From positions 6,865,501 to 6,929,500 of the forward strand of contig NC_053420.1 in NCBI RefSeq assembly GCF_016859285.1: a DNA stretch of 64,000 bases, read 5' to 3'. Source of the DNA: Xiphias gladius. Lineage: Eukaryota > Chordata > Actinopteri > Istiophoriformes > Xiphiidae. Under the pieces are notes generated by a model. It was not told the DNA's origin. It was given only the letters and a program-made list of their open reading frames with translations, and ran no database searches. The position numbers and the translations under genes are program-made. How positions within the stretch are numbered: position 1 is the stretch's first letter; each line of letters begins with the position of its first letter. Shown here one piece after another: positions 1 to 11,850 of this stretch.

Positions 1-470
1 AGCTGCCCACGTCCATAATAAAATACTAAACCTCTGCTAGCCGTGAGCTAATAAACCACATTAGCCTTACAGCAGTCGAATGCTGGAGATTCATCTACAC
101 TGATGGAAATAAAACAACAGAAGAGCAAGAACAAGGTCCAGGTCCAGCAGGTCCAACAATGTCAGCAGTTATTGTAAAAATCAGCCTTTATCAAATCTTC
201 TCCTTAACTTTTACACCAGAGAGACAACCACTGAGGCAATATGTTCAGATGTTTCTGTTCATAACAGATTCAGGAGGGGGCTGAACTCACAGCTCTGAGC
301 TTCTGGTCCTCCTCCACTAAGAGGATGTTTACACATCGCTGTGTGTGTGTGCTTGTGTGTGCGTGTGTGTGTGTGTGTGTCATCCGGGTTGAGCAGAGTC
401 ATGCATTCTTTCCATTACCCTCATCAAATCAATGTTCAACACTCCTCCATCTACTGTGCCTGTACAACAG

Positions 471-474
<4 letters not shown>

Positions 475-540
<66 letters not shown>
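475..540. repeat. (GT)n microsatellite
   Basis: About 33 nearly uninterrupted GT units. A shorter, interrupted TG tract lies at about 338-380. The open frames here that encode only Val-Cys or Thr-His repeats are artefacts of the tract. Confidence 0.95.
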
Positions 541-542
<2 letters not shown>

Positions 543-694
543 CCAAAGTCCCCAATCAATAAACAGATAGTTTATTTGATCAGTAAAAACTGGGACAACC
601 AGTCTGCCTGATGTGGTTTTTAGATAAACTTCTTGTGACGTAAACCACTTTGCCAGCTTCATTTCTGTTCACTTCTTGTAAAAATAAGGAATGT

Positions 695-1003
695 GACTGG
701 TACAATGACTCTGGTGGTCGCCTGACTTCTCCTCTAGCGCCACCAGAAGGCTGAAATTTCTGGTTTCAAGTCAAACGCCTCAACAACTATTGCATGGATT
801 GTCATGAAATGTGATACAGACATTCATGTACCACTAGAGATGAACTATAAAAACATTTAGTGCCATTATCAGGTCAACATTTTAATTTGTCCATTACTTT
901 TATTTATTCCTTAACACCAGCCAAACTAACGACATTCCCCTCAGCCTCAGCTGTACTTTCTGTTTAGTGCTAATTAGCAAATATTAACATGCTAACACTC
1001 ATT
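695..1003 (+). repeat. Dispersed teleost repeat, family P, fragment
   Basis: The text includes the landmarks 'caacaactattgcatggatt', 'cctctagcgccacca' and 'gtttagtgctaattagcaaa'. The same landmarks recur, diverged, at 5915-6110 (reverse), 19190-19390, 20270-20660, 33270-33540, 35280-35440 and 46490-46590 (reverse). From memory this resembles an abundant percomorph intergenic repeat. I cannot assign it to a named class without a repeat library. Confidence 0.65.
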
Positions 1004-1589
1004 CATTCCCGCAGTCAGTCGGGCTGTTCACGGTTCCGAGCAGACGTGGATTGTATGCGGCCTGAGACGCTAAATTCAGGGCAGAAAAGACCCTCGTCAG
1101 ACACTGTCCCATCCATCAGCCAAACACCCAGCCTGTTTGTTGTCAACCGCACAAAGGTATCACCATGCTCCTATGTCGTCATGACGGCCACTGAGTAAAC
1201 AGCCTCTTCTTCAACTGTGGCTAATGTCCACAGGTCACCATGGCAACAGTTAACATCCAGGAGGCCCGGGGTTGACGTGGCGACCTGAGAGTGTTTATAT
1301 GTGGAGTGGATCACAGTGGTTTGATCGCTGCAGCTCCTGCAGACGGGAGATTACAACTAAATAAAACAAACAAAACACACGAGAACATTATATTAATAAT
1401 TTAACATTAAATAAAAAGATAAAAAAACTAAATAAAATAGTAGAAAAGTGAGCACACAGATAAAAACAACCGACAAACTATGAAAATTCAAATAAATCTA
1501 ATAAAAAACACCAGGAAATGTAAGTTATATGAAGATATACTTTAAAACTAAATAAAATGACCTAAATTTAAAAAAAGACAATTGAGCAT

Positions 1590-2400
1590 TCACTACGCTT
1601 CGACTCCTTTGTTACTGGTGCTGCGCCTTTCCAGCTTTCTATTCCCACGTGGCAAATATGCATCTTACAATGACAAGATTTACCGTTGTCAATATTTCGT
1701 TGATTCTAGACAAAAAGTACCAAAAGCAGCTTCTCATTTCTAGCCAACGACCGTTGATTTTACTGAAACGCTATGGCGGATTTCACCAGCTGTAGCTAGC
1801 TGGCTAATTAACTTTAACAATGTGAGTTGGTTAAAAACTGCAAGGAGCGTGTTAGAAATGTACATGACTACGTGTACGGTATGATATCGTGCTTCAAGGA
1901 CAGTGCAGCTAACGGACCGGCTGCCACACAGCGGATAGTCCAGTCCTGAATGGGGCCCAAAACCCAAACTTAAAACCAAAACTGTGACCCCCCCCCCACA
2001 AAATAATGTAGATAAAATGTGATATGCTAACTCTTGGCTTTGGCAGTAACACTAGGTTACTACTGTTGATAGTAAGCTAGTTCGACAGACATGCTGATGT
2101 TAGCAGTTTACGTTATGGCTAATAAACACACTGTTTCATCCATTCCTTTCACTTCTGCTTTTATGTTTGGTTTTGGAAACCCTAAAAAAAAAAAAAAAAA
2201 GGAACTGGCCTCCCCACTTTCTGTCGACTGATAGTCATTCTTACTACAGCTCCATGAACACTGCTACAACATGCGGAGGGAAAACAAAGAGTGACGGATC
2301 TGCCGTGCCCCTTGGCTACGATTGGACAATCACTGTTCAGGGGAGGGAATTAGTGAATTGTCGGTTGTAAATAATAAAAACCAACAAAACAACAGCAACA
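1590..2400 (+). repeat. Long dispersed repeat, copy 1 of 2
   Basis: This stretch runs parallel to 13260-14400. Shared landmarks in the same order are 'gcaaatatgca', 'agctgtagctagct', 'tagtaagctagt', 'acaaacacactgttt' style text, and 'ctgcagctccatg' or 'ctacagctccatg'. It contains a poly(A) tract at about 2184-2201. There is no coding frame of useful length, so it looks like a decayed transposable element of unknown class. Confidence 0.5.
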
Positions 2401-2515
2401 AGAAAGAACAGTAATGAAATAAATGGGAATGAAACTCATATTTATATCACAGCGGTGGTCATCTATATTAGATGTCTGTAAAAACATGATTTTGAGATGA
2501 CTGTTCCTTTAAGAC

Positions 2516-2521
2516 TTTATT
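2516..2521 (-). terminator. rem1: Candidate poly(A) signal of rem1
   Basis: Read on the minus strand this is AATAAA, about 820 bases past the rem1 stop codon at 3341. If it is used, the 3' UTR would carry CA repeats and a poly(T) tract derived from the A-run at about 3290-3307. It is the first clear canonical hexamer I noticed, but there is no transcript evidence. Confidence 0.35.
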
Positions 2522-2641
2522 CTGCACAGTGTTGATCAGAAAACAGTAGAAACTTCAGGGGAACAGTACAGTGGACACAGTGGAAACTACAGAACATCCT
2601 CCATGATGGAGAATTAACAGTCACCTGTTCACACACGCACG

Positions 2642-2673
<32 letters not shown>

Positions 2674-2689
2674 TTGCACACACACGCAC

Positions 2690-2956
2690 ACCTCTACTTC
2701 TGTCTTTGTGAGGACACTCATTAATATAATGCATTCCCTTTACCCTAACCTTGACCATCACATCACGTCACATCACATCACAACTAAACACCCAACCCTT
2801 ACCCTCACCTAAACTAATTTCTAACCTGAACACTAAAAGTCGTAACTCTCAAACAGCCCTTTGAAGTTGTGAGGACCGGGCAAGATGTCCTCACTTTCCC
2901 AAAATGTCCTCACCCCATAAGGTGTTTAACTCAAACTGGTCCTCATAAAAAAAAAT

Positions 2957-2960
<4 letters not shown>
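2690..2960 (+). repeat. Dispersed 'gtgaggac' repeat flanked by CA tracts
   Basis: The repeat has the landmarks 'tttgtgaggacactcatt', 'aaacagccctttgaa', 'aagatgtcctcac' and 'aactggtcctca', with a CA microsatellite on each side (about 2636-2673 and 2959-2988). The same unit, interrupted by another insertion, occurs at about 59910-60670 after trib3. It also contains a short (CATCA)n run near 2755-2780. Confidence 0.55.
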
Positions 2961-2991
<31 letters not shown>

Positions 2992-3340
2992 TCCTCTGAT
3001 ACTGAACACTCATCCTCTCATCTTTAAGCCTACAGTGATGACCCTTTACAGTCGTCCGGTATCTTTATATTTAGGTCATCTGGAGGAGAAGTCATAGAAA
3101 TGTTTCGACCAAAATATCAAACAGGAAAACGCGTTGGTCACACTGATCACAGTGAGAATGCTAAAATCCACTGACTCCGTTCGCCGCTCATTGTTTTTCG
3201 TCTGACTGGCTGTCAGCCAGCTGAGCGTGACAATCACCGCAGACGGCATCGTCCGCGATATCACAACCAGCGAGAACTTCAACGAGCCAAAAAAAAAAAA
3301 AAAAAAAGTCCAACCTGACGCTCCCAGTGGACACTTGTCT

Positions 3341-5498
3341 TCAGAGGACGGCCAGGTCGTGGCAGCTCTTGGACCGCACTTTGACCGCCATGCGCTGGTT
3401 GTTGCGGGCCACCAGTCGGTCCAGGAATCGTCGAGCCCTCTGGGTAAGGCTCTCTTTGCGTTTGTAGATGGAGTGTCGGCGCTGAATGGCCTCGCTGCCG
3501 TCCCGACGGAGACGGATCTGTCGCACCACGCCCTCAAACAGCTCGGCCACATTGTGCTGCAGAGATGCTGACGTCTCTATGAATTTACAGTCAAATACCA
3601 CTGCGCACGCTCGGCCCTCTGGGAAGAAAAAGACACATATAGAAAGGGAATAAATTATTCTTGTGGCATCAGTCGATCGTTACCCGTTTGTAGCCATTTG
3701 TTGTATTTGTGTAGCACATTGGTTTCAGGAAGTAGTCAGACCCCTTCACTTTTTGCATATTTGATTGTGTTGTACATTTAATTTTAAATGGATAAATTGC
3801 CATTTTTGCCCATCAATCTACACTTAATAACCCATAGTGACAAAGTGAAAACTGTATTTTTTAGAAATGTTTGCTAATTTATTAAAAATCAGAACTGAAA
3901 TCTCTGATTCACCAAAGTATTCAGAGACACTATTCAGTATTTGCAAGCTTCAAGTCTTGAAAAAACTGAAGGGGTCTGAATACTTTATGAAGCCACTGTA
4001 TGTATCCCCATGTGACCTTTGACCCCCACCTTCAACAGCGACTTCTCTTGACCGTACCAGGTCGCTCTTGTTGCCCACAAGGATGATGGGAATGTTTTCG
4101 GCCTGACGGGTGCGTCGCAGTGTGATGCGGAGCTCAGCCGCAGATTCGAAGGTGGAGCGGTCGGTGACGGAGTAGACGATGACATAAGCACTCCCCACTT
4201 TCAGACAGTCGTCCTGAGAGGAGCCGCCTTCCCCCTCCTGACAGGTAGAGAGACACAGACACAGAGTGAGAGAGAGAGAGAAACATCTTATAAATATTTT
4301 TTAAATCCAGATTTTAACATCTGCTTTGGAAATACTGATGTGATGAACCTCTACTTCTAAGGTAGCTTGATCTGGTCAGAGACACAGTGGCAGCAGGGTG
4401 AACACCCCCAAAACATCCTTTAATCTGGAAACGTCCTCCAGATCATCCTGCGGGACTTTGCAAGAGCTCGTAGGCATGCTGGGAGATTTAGTGCCTTCAG
4501 TGTGAGCTGATAGCTGAATTTACGCAGACTGAACTTCAGAAAAGCTCTGTAACGTCACAGTGTTAATAATTGGTGATGCCAACGATTATCTTAACAAACA
4601 CAAATTAATCACCAGGGATCATTTAACCTGAACTAAATAAAATGATTTGAGTCAACGAGGTGATTTACGATTTCCATCTCTCCACCTCAGAGGTCATGGA
4701 CCAACAAAACCAAAGGGTCTGACAGCAGTAAGTGTCACTGAACCTGGCAGTTTCCAGACTGTGGCTGCACCATGTCAGTGATAATCACGCAGTCGAAAGG
4801 GGACACGAGGCATCCTCGTCAACGTCCACCGTGTCCACACTGAACTGGGCCATGAACCTTGACACATTTTTACCAGTGACTGATTTGCATCTGGAATGAG
4901 AACTGAAAACTCTCAACTGCTGAAAGTGTTTCCCCTAATGGCCAGGACCGCTAGCCCACTAATCGCAGTAAACAATAAAAAAACATCACTTTCTCTTCTG
5001 CGTTCCTGTTTTCACTTTCATCAGCATGCACCAGCGGTTTTCTGATTTTCAGATAAAGTGTGTCGCTCTCAGAGCCTCTGTTAAAAACAGTCTGCTGCTG
5101 TTTAGATACTATCAATGTAAACCGAATACTTCTTGCTGCTGTTTCACAATAAAAGCCTCTTATTGTTGAACCACTAGAAGGCATTTATTAGGAAGGAGCT
5201 AAAAGAAGTCTGATCTAACTCATTAATAATAAAAACACTTGCCTTTCCAGTGGTTTGGTAATGGGTTCCAACTGTATGGAATTTCAAAATTCATCAATTT
5301 TTGAATAATTTCACTTTTATGGAAAGGAACAACATATATCTTTGGAACTCCCGATAAGAGATGACATGTTTTCAGGAGAGCATTCTGGAAATTTGCCATC
5401 TGTTATTTGAAAATAACAGATGTTCTCCTGGTAGATGGCATTTTGTGATCTCGACAAAACACACTTATGTTCTTGAGATTATAGATTCAGAGGGGTGG

Positions 5499-5537
<39 letters not shown>

Positions 5538-7980
5538 AACACACACACACACACTGTGTACCAGTTTGTCATTCTCCCAGGTGTCCATGACAATCAGTGT
5601 GGTTTCCTCTCCATCCACTGTCAGTGTCCGCTCGTATGTGTCCTCTGTAACAAACAATAAATATGAACAATAAACAGCAAGACTAAGAATCCGAAGCAAT
5701 GCTAGCAGTCCTGTGAGGCTGTACTCATACACAGCGCTCCTTTGATTTAAATGCTAAAGTCAGCATACCGTCACGCTCACAATGACAATAACTTACTGGT
5801 GTTAAACAGGTATAATGTTAAACATGTTCATCGTGGTAAACGTTATACGTTTATAATGTAACATATAAACATTATCTGATTGAATGCTAGTATTTTATCA
5901 TTAGAACCAAACACAAATTACAGCTGAGGCTCATGGGAATATCATTAGTTTTGTAGGCATTTGGTCATATACTAAAAAATTGGACGAATTCAAACTTTGA
6001 AAAGTCAGGGGATCACCAAATCTTTAACATTCACAAGTTTCATGGCATCTGTCCAGTAGTTGTTGAGATATTTCAGTCTGTACTGAAGTGGTAGACTGAC
6101 TGAACAACCAATAGACAATTTCACCCCCAAAGCTAGTGTGGCTAAAAACAACAAGCAACATGGAGGACCGATTACAAATCATAGCCACTCTGTCTATGTG
6201 TGGTCGAAAAGAGACAAACAACAACCTGGTAAACGATCAAACAACAAACAACAGCGACAACACAATTAATGACTTAAAGCCAATAACAGCATCGGGGCTC
6301 TGAGCACACAACGAGAAAAATAAAAACATGTAGAACGAAAACCAGAGAGTGTGACCAGTCAACCTGAAAACAAACAGCAGACAGGCTCTGCTCTCTCACA
6401 CTGTGTCTGGCTATCACTGGATCAATAAGGGCTGTCAATCATGGCCTCGGGCCAATCAACACGTGATGACGTCGGGTCAGTCAAGGTCATGATGTGAACA
6501 AGGTCAGAGACAGAAGACTGAGCACTGAACTGCGGAGGCCTGAGTTAGAGTTTATAAGTTACAGCGGGACAATAAAACATGGTAGAAAATGTGGTTCTCC
6601 AATGACTCAGTCTGTCACTTCCATGAAGTTGTTGAGCTTGTCAGAAACAGCAGAGATCACAGGCTGAGTAGAACTAACCGTGGCCAGTAAAATGGCCTCA
6701 ATGTTGCTAATCACTACTGTGTTCTTTTAATAAATGCTTGATTAAGAGTCGTAAAAGAAAAGCTTGGAATTTTGGGGAATGCACTTTATTTGCTTTCTTG
6801 CTGAGAGTTAGATGAGAAGATCGATACCGGTCTCTGTCCACTGTCTGTACTTTAAATATGAATCCACTAACTTGCACCTCTAAAGCCCACTAATTAACAT
6901 GCCGTATCTTTTTTGTTTAGAAATAATCCGGCACATTACCCCTCATATAAATAGCGATTTGTCAATTCTGCTGGTTGGCAGAGTTTTTCTTACCTTTGGA
7001 CAGAGCCAGGCAAGATGTTTCCCCCGATTCCAGTTTTTGTGCTTAGCTAATTTAGCTGGCTACTAGCTGTAGCTTCATATTATTATATATTATGTGCAGA
7101 CATGAGACTTGTATCAATCTTCTCACGTGACTCTTGCCAAGAAAGCAAAAAGTGTATTACCCTAAATCTCAAACTTTTCCTTTAATACATCCTGTCAGGT
7201 TGGTCAACTGCTGTACTGCAGCTAAAAAAATCTCCTGCAGCAAAACTCTTGAGTGATTTATTTCGTATAAATTAAACTTTTTTTTGTAGGAGGAAGAATG
7301 TGTTTTTTCCAATATTTGAAAAGAAAACCAGATTAGCTTCTTCATAGCTGTTCTCTTCCAAATGGGACTTTCTTTATTTCCTGTGCACAAGTGAGTCACT
7401 TCCTGTCCATGAATTAAATCTAATACTTGCTGGTAAAGTTGGACCCCGTCAGGACTGATTGGAAAACAGCGTTCTGCGGAACTTTTACAGAGTGAAAATA
7501 TATTGGCTGCTGGTATAAATGTCTACTAGAAAAAGTAAAAAAAATACGTTTGATCTTTTAAAGTGAGAACATTACGGATTATCAGTTGAATTGGTTTAAT
7601 AATCAGACAACCACGCATTAAGTCCCACCTCCGGGGTGTTCATCTTTCTCTGTGATCCCGGCAAAGATTCCTGCGAGGCTGGTCTTCCCCACGCCGTGGT
7701 CACCAAGCAGCACAACTCTGTAAACACAGTCCGAGTCGCTCTGCGAGTCGTCATCCGAGTCTGAACTCCAGTTGGCGCGGTAGTGGAGGGACTTGTCTCC
7801 GGGGTGGTAGGATGCTGACTGTCCTAGAGGTGGGTGGCTGCGCTGGGGATGGGGCTGGGTGCTGCCGGGGAGCTGGTCGTCCTGAGTCCAGGACGGGTGC
7901 TGGTAGAAGGGGGCAGGAGGAATCGGCGTACTACCTCGCCGCCGCAGGGGCTCCTTCTCTCTCTGGGTGTTGAGGGTCAT
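3341..7980 (-). CDS. rem1: REM1, RGK-family small GTPase (four coding exons)
   Basis: Coding exons, in transcript order, are 7629-7980, 5562-5644, 4030-4237 and 3341-3618. All junctions are GT-AG, the phases are consistent, and the product is 306 residues (human REM1 is about 298). RGK proteins bind Cav-beta subunits and lower surface L-type calcium channel current; REM1 is enriched in muscle and heart. The N-terminus is basic and Pro/Ser-rich, followed by an acidic Ser/Asp patch (about 72-84). The P-loop GDHGVGKT is at 93-100. The RGK-specific DTWE replaces DxxG at 138-141. NKSD is at 201-204 and ETSAS at 229-233. The tail is polybasic, has no CAAX box, and ends in KSCHDLAVL, the RGK C-terminal signature. 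The sequence matches REM1 better than REM2, RAD or GEM, notably in MTLNT at the start. An acceptor at 8015 places the start codon 34 bases into its exon, so a non-coding 5' exon must lie upstream. Confidence 0.95.
3727..4000. mobile_element. Internally deleted Tc1-like element (MITE-like)
   Basis: The element lies in the last rem1 intron. Its ends are inverted: the left side reads 'gtagtcagaccccttcact', and the right side, reverse-complemented, reads 'gtattcagaccccttcag'. The text 'gtctgaatacttt' and a terminal 'cactgta' resemble the ends of fish Tc1-type transposons as I remember them. At about 275 bp there is no room for a transposase. Confidence 0.65.
5500..5554. repeat. (CA)n microsatellite against the rem1 exon 5562-5644 donor
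   Basis: An interrupted CA tract on the plus strand, which is a GU-rich tract in the rem1 transcript. It begins about seven bases after the splice donor at 5561. GU-rich RNA is a known target of TDP-43 and CELF proteins, so an effect on splicing is conceivable but unproven. Confidence 0.9.
5915..6110 (-). repeat. Family P repeat, reverse fragment
   Basis: Read on the minus strand it contains 'aaaactaatgatattccca' followed by 'gcctcagctg', the same order as in the copy at 695-1003, and 'tactggacagatgccatgaa' as the diverged counterpart of the 'gatggattgccatgaa' landmark. It lies in the long first coding intron of rem1. Confidence 0.5.
6765..7190 (+). repeat. Dispersed teleost repeat, family Q
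   Basis: Landmarks are 'gagttagatgagaagatcga', 'cacctctaaagcccactaat' and 'agccaggcaagatgtttccc'. Related, diverged copies sit at 31015-31500 and 39000-39380 ('ttagcttagcttagca', 'ctaaagctcactaatt'), with a stub at about 37355-37420. There is no coding capacity. From memory it resembles a common percomorph repeat, but I cannot assign a class. Confidence 0.55.
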
Positions 7981-8214
7981 GTTGCTATGTTGACGGCATC
8001 AGGACAGGACAGGCCTGAGGGAGGAGACGGGACGATTCAGGTTTAAAGTCTGGTCTACTATGGTCTGTGGAACGTTAGACCCTTCAGAAACGGAACAACA
8101 TTAGCGTTCAGTTGAGGTTGTTTTTCTGGCCCCCTGATAAATATAAGTCCAATCACTCTAATTTAGCCGTGTGTTTGGTATCTACCGACTCCTGAATGAA
8201 ATATCTGGCTCTTT

Positions 8215-8475
8215 AGCAGGTAGTGTGCAGTGGGTTTTTAGAGCTTTTTCAATGAAAACAGCTGCCTGCTGTGGCCAAAATGAAGCTATGAGAGCCGTGA
8301 CAGTGAAACAAAACAGTAATGTGTGGGCGGACAGTTAAACGGTGAGCTGAAAGTCACCATAAATCACCATTAAGCCAAGGGGAGCTGCAGATTCAGTGAG
8401 GACTCTTTGTGGGTTCATCTTTACGAGTGACCCCTTTAACGTGGTCACATTATTTTCACATTGTTATTTGATTTT
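8215..8475 (+). repeat. Dispersed repeat, family C, copy 1
   Basis: It shares 'aaaacagctgcctgctg', 'gagctgcagattcagtgag' and 'acgagtgacccctttaacgt' with diverged text at 30640-30990. A reverse copy lies at about 45030-45220. It has the size of a SINE or MITE, without an evident tRNA head. It lies upstream of the rem1 coding exons. Confidence 0.55.
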
Positions 8476-10380
8476 TGATTGTTAGTATAAAAATATTGAT
8501 TACAGCCGCTTTGAGATTCTAGAAAGGTCAACAGAGCCAGGCTAGGTCCTGCCCCCCTCTCCAAGTTAATCTCAGTCTTTCTGACAATCTGAACAAACGA
8601 CAAAGTTCTCCCTCCGTAAGGCAAGACATTGGTCACCAACCTTTTAAAAGTAAAGCTCACTACTGCTGAAATCCAATGGTTTAGCTCCACACGCTGCTGC
8701 AGAGATGCAGACGTGTACTCCGGGGTGTTTCAGTTCATTGTGACACCACTGTTCGCTGTGGTTACAGCTGCTACAGACCGAAAACTTTTAACCAGGGAGG
8801 GCTGTGAAACACTTTGTTTAACTCACAGGACACTCACACCAAAAGCACAAGTAACAACACTGCGCACAGCAAGGCCGTCACTGTGCTGAATGTGGATGTA
8901 AACTTTCGAAAAACCTCTTTGTTTAAATAAAGGTTAGATAAAAAAAGAAAAAAGAAAATTATTTCCAATGGACAGAGCAGCTGCGTTCTCCTCATTTCCT
9001 GCTTGGTGTTATACACTGACCTCCACAACTTGTCCAATGGGTTTCCGATGAAAGGAGGAAGTTACCAGGGATACCAGGATAGAAAATACTTTATTATGAC
9101 TGTGTTCAGTTCATGTATGAACAAATCTTTAACACAGAATATTCAAAGTGAGCTGACTGTAATGTACTCTCATCAATTTAACTGACTGAATCAAGGGTTT
9201 TAGCATTGGAGCTCCAAATGCTGGTGACTGAAAGTGCAGTTGTGTGCACAGCCGTCACACACAGTACATTACTCTCTGGTTTAAAGTTTATTAAGAGAGT
9301 AAAAGTCATAATTCTGTTGTAGACAGGTGGCTGCTGAGTTATTAACCGTATAAACAGTGCTGGATGTAACAGCTTGACACAGCAACAGACATAACGTATT
9401 ACTCAACGTAAGACAGTCTGAATCAGCGCCAAATGTCACTGTGGTATGAAAAGTGATTTGTTCACTTACTGAAACACATTTGAACAGTGATGCGACCTCT
9501 TAGCGTCGAAAAAAAGTAAACAAACTACATATTGTAGTCAGCAACTACAAATCTTTGGACTGTGAGCTGAACGAAATGATTCGCATCAGCAAAGATAATC
9601 ATGATTTACACCGTTATCACATTCTGATGTCTGTGACTGCATTGCAGGAATACGTGCCGTCTCAAGCAGTCTATACACTTTTGCACGTTTTGTGTGAGCC
9701 TGGCATTCCTCTTTAAACAGCAGCATAACACCTAATTTCAGTTGATTTTTGTTTTTTTATGTCTTGCGTCAAAGTGACCTCTCCTTGTAGTTTGAAAAAA
9801 ACAAAGAACTGTCGTTAAAATAAACACTGTGGACTGGGGCCTGAGTCACTTGAAGTAAGTGCACATGTAATTTACTAACTCAGAAATGTTAAAAACTGAT
9901 CAGATAAATATAATTTGGAAACGTGCTTATTCAGAATGGACCTATGAAGACCTCTAGTGTGTATAAAAGAGCACAGGCACACAAACAAACCTCCCAAAAT
10001 AAATAATTCATGTATTAAAGGTGCCGAGTACGACAGTCAGTGATGGTGCGACGAATGTCAGACCAGGTCAGAGTTCCTCCATTTGGAGGTAGTGAGTTAA
10101 CTAATGACAGTAACATATTTTAGGTGAACAGTAACGGCTTCAAAATCCCGCAAAACCCTCCCAAATCCTCCAAAATTTCTGTTCATCATCAGTAATTATG
10201 TTTTAAATTTCTGCTTATTCATCCGCGACAGAACTACAAGCACCAGGCATTCTTGAGGTCAGAGGTCACAGTCCCCTCATGTTAAATGTTATATGGTGTA
10301 TTACTCCGTGGTAGCTAGTAGAAAAGAGTTAATGAACTACATCAGCCACTTTCATTTAAAGTGAAACCCCTCACAAAATA
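8476..10380. other. Upstream rem1 region or intron, no feature seen
   Basis: AT-rich sequence without convincing splice-site pairs or long frames. If the candidate exon at 10843-10952 belongs to rem1, this is 5' intron. Confidence 0.5.
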
Positions 10381-10470
10381 GCACAAGTAAATTATGTTTT
10401 ACATATCAAAAGGACACTTTCTGTTTGAATTGGCCGAAAACCACATCTGTTTATACTGTGAATGTTTTCA

Positions 10471-10627
10471 TGTGAAATGTCCAAAAACACATGCCTATAT
10501 GTAAATTTAACAAATCTGAAATATGGTTCACAAGTGATAATGTATGTGAAATTAAAGCTTTTACATGTAAAATCTGTGAAAATCACATGTGCCAGGGTAA
10601 TGTGAATTTGTTTTTGGACATTTCACA
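10471..10627. repeat. Perfect 18-bp inverted repeat with a 121-bp loop
   Basis: The arm at 10471-10488 (TGTGAAATGTCCAAAAAC) is the exact reverse complement of 10610-10627. The interior has further 'cacatgtg' and 'ttacatgtaa' near-palindromes. It looks like a small MITE or a folded dispersed repeat. Confidence 0.75.
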
Positions 10628-10739
10628 AACAAGATATAACATTTAATGTGTGAAAACGTAAGTTTCACCCATGCTTTTTCTGTGAGGGAACACTAAAAAA
10701 ACTAAAGACTAAAAAATTTTAACAGTGTAACATGCAATA

Positions 10740-10741
10740 GT

Positions 10742-10799
<58 letters not shown>

Positions 10800-10836
10800 C
10801 ATAGATACATAGACAGATAGATAGATAGGTAGATAA
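10740..10836. repeat. (GATA)n tetranucleotide microsatellite
   Basis: About 24 units of TAGA/GATA, with TACA and GACA variants near the 3' side. On the minus strand the tract starts about eight bases after the donor of the candidate exon at 10843-10952. Confidence 0.95.
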
Positions 10837-10842
10837 ACTTAC

Positions 10843-10952
10843 CGTACACCCCATGAACAGTCTGTCTCCGTCCAGCCTCAGTAAACAACAGAACTGAACT
10901 GAACCCTGTCCCTCTGTCTCTATCGGTGTAATAGTACCCTGGTGCCACCCGC
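10843..10952 (-). other. Candidate spliced exon, possibly rem1 5' UTR
   Basis: On the minus strand this 110-base segment is preceded by a long polypyrimidine run and CAG, and followed by G|GTAAGT, both close to consensus. It fits best as a non-coding 5' exon of rem1, joining the acceptor at 8015. Two of its three frames are open, which is not significant at this length. Alternatively it belongs to an unrecognised minus-strand transcript. If it does splice to 8014, its ATG opens a 13-codon uORF that stops four bases before the rem1 start codon. Confidence 0.45.
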
Positions 10953-11020
10953 CTGGAAAAAAAAAAGTTCCACAACAGCGTTAAAAATTCAGCAGTGGAA
11001 TCACAGAGTTATCTACCTCC

Positions 11021-11024
<4 letters not shown>

Positions 11025-11054
<30 letters not shown>
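11025..11054. repeat. (TG)n microsatellite
   Basis: About 15 TG units, with a second short GTGT tract near 11095-11116. The valine/cysteine frames here are artefacts. Confidence 0.9.
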
Positions 11055-11055
<1 letters not shown>

Positions 11056-11394
11056 AGAGCGACAGCAGAGGAGAAACAGATATCTGAGGAGGGAGTGTGT
11101 GTGTGTGTGAGTGTGTTGTTTTATCAGTGTGGAGGGTGAGTTGGTTTAGGAAACATTTTGGTCACTTCCTGTTTGACCCAAAAAATACAGTTTGGCTTCA
11201 TGAAACAGTTCAGTCAGGACAGACTAGTTTACATATAAAACTTTACATGATGATTTGTTTGTTTTTTTCCCTCGCTGGCTCCGTCTGGGGTTAAAGTGAG
11301 ATTAAGGAGGAGCTTTATAGTCATCAATTTAAACTCCTAAAAAAACAAAACAAAAAAACAAACAAAAAAAAAACAATTGAATGATTTAAATATT

Positions 11395-11850
11395 CAGTTT
11401 ATGAAGAAATAACTGAAAAAGATACCAGTTTACTAACTATCTTATGAAGAAATAACTGATAGATACCAGTTTACTAGCGTTAACTAATGCTAGTTTATGC
11501 AGGACTAACTAAAAAAGATGCCAGTTTACTAACTATCTTATGAAGAAATAACTGATAGATACAATTTTACTAACTAGCTTTTGGCAGACTAAATGATAAA
11601 GATACCGGTTTACTACCATTAAGTAATGCTAGCTTATGAAGGACTCATTGATAAAGATACAAGTTTACTCGCGTTAACTAGCTAATGCTATCTGATGAAG
11701 GACTGAATGATATAGATACCAGTTTACTGACTAGCTTATGAAGGATTAACTGGTAAAGATAACAGTTTACTAGCGTTAACTAACGCTAGCTTATGCAGAA
11801 ATACTACAGGGATACTAATTACCTAGATGATAACTAGCTAACTAGCAGTT
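11395..11850 (+). repeat. Degenerate minisatellite of alternating ~43 and ~54 bp units
   Basis: About nine units start with 'atgaaggactaactgataaa'-like text and continue with 'gataccagtttact'. Short units close with 'aactagctt'. Long units carry an extra 'gcgttaactaatgctagctt'. Short and long forms largely alternate, giving a higher-order period near 97 bp. No open frame runs through the array. Confidence 0.8.

Larger units (their letters stand above)
1..2515. other. Gene-free flank downstream of rem1
   Basis: I see no supportable gene here. The open frames are short, and several are only translations of TG or CA repeats. The stretch holds two TG microsatellites (about 338-380 and 475-540), a dispersed repeat fragment at 695-1003, an AT-rich patch around 1380-1600, and a long repeat at 1590-2400 that has a relative at 13260-14400. 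Confidence 0.6.

Noticed and set aside
3227..3571. 114-residue plus-strand frame over the last rem1 exon
   Set aside because: It is antisense to a well-supported exon and runs through a poly(A) tract. It has no protein similarity that I recognise.
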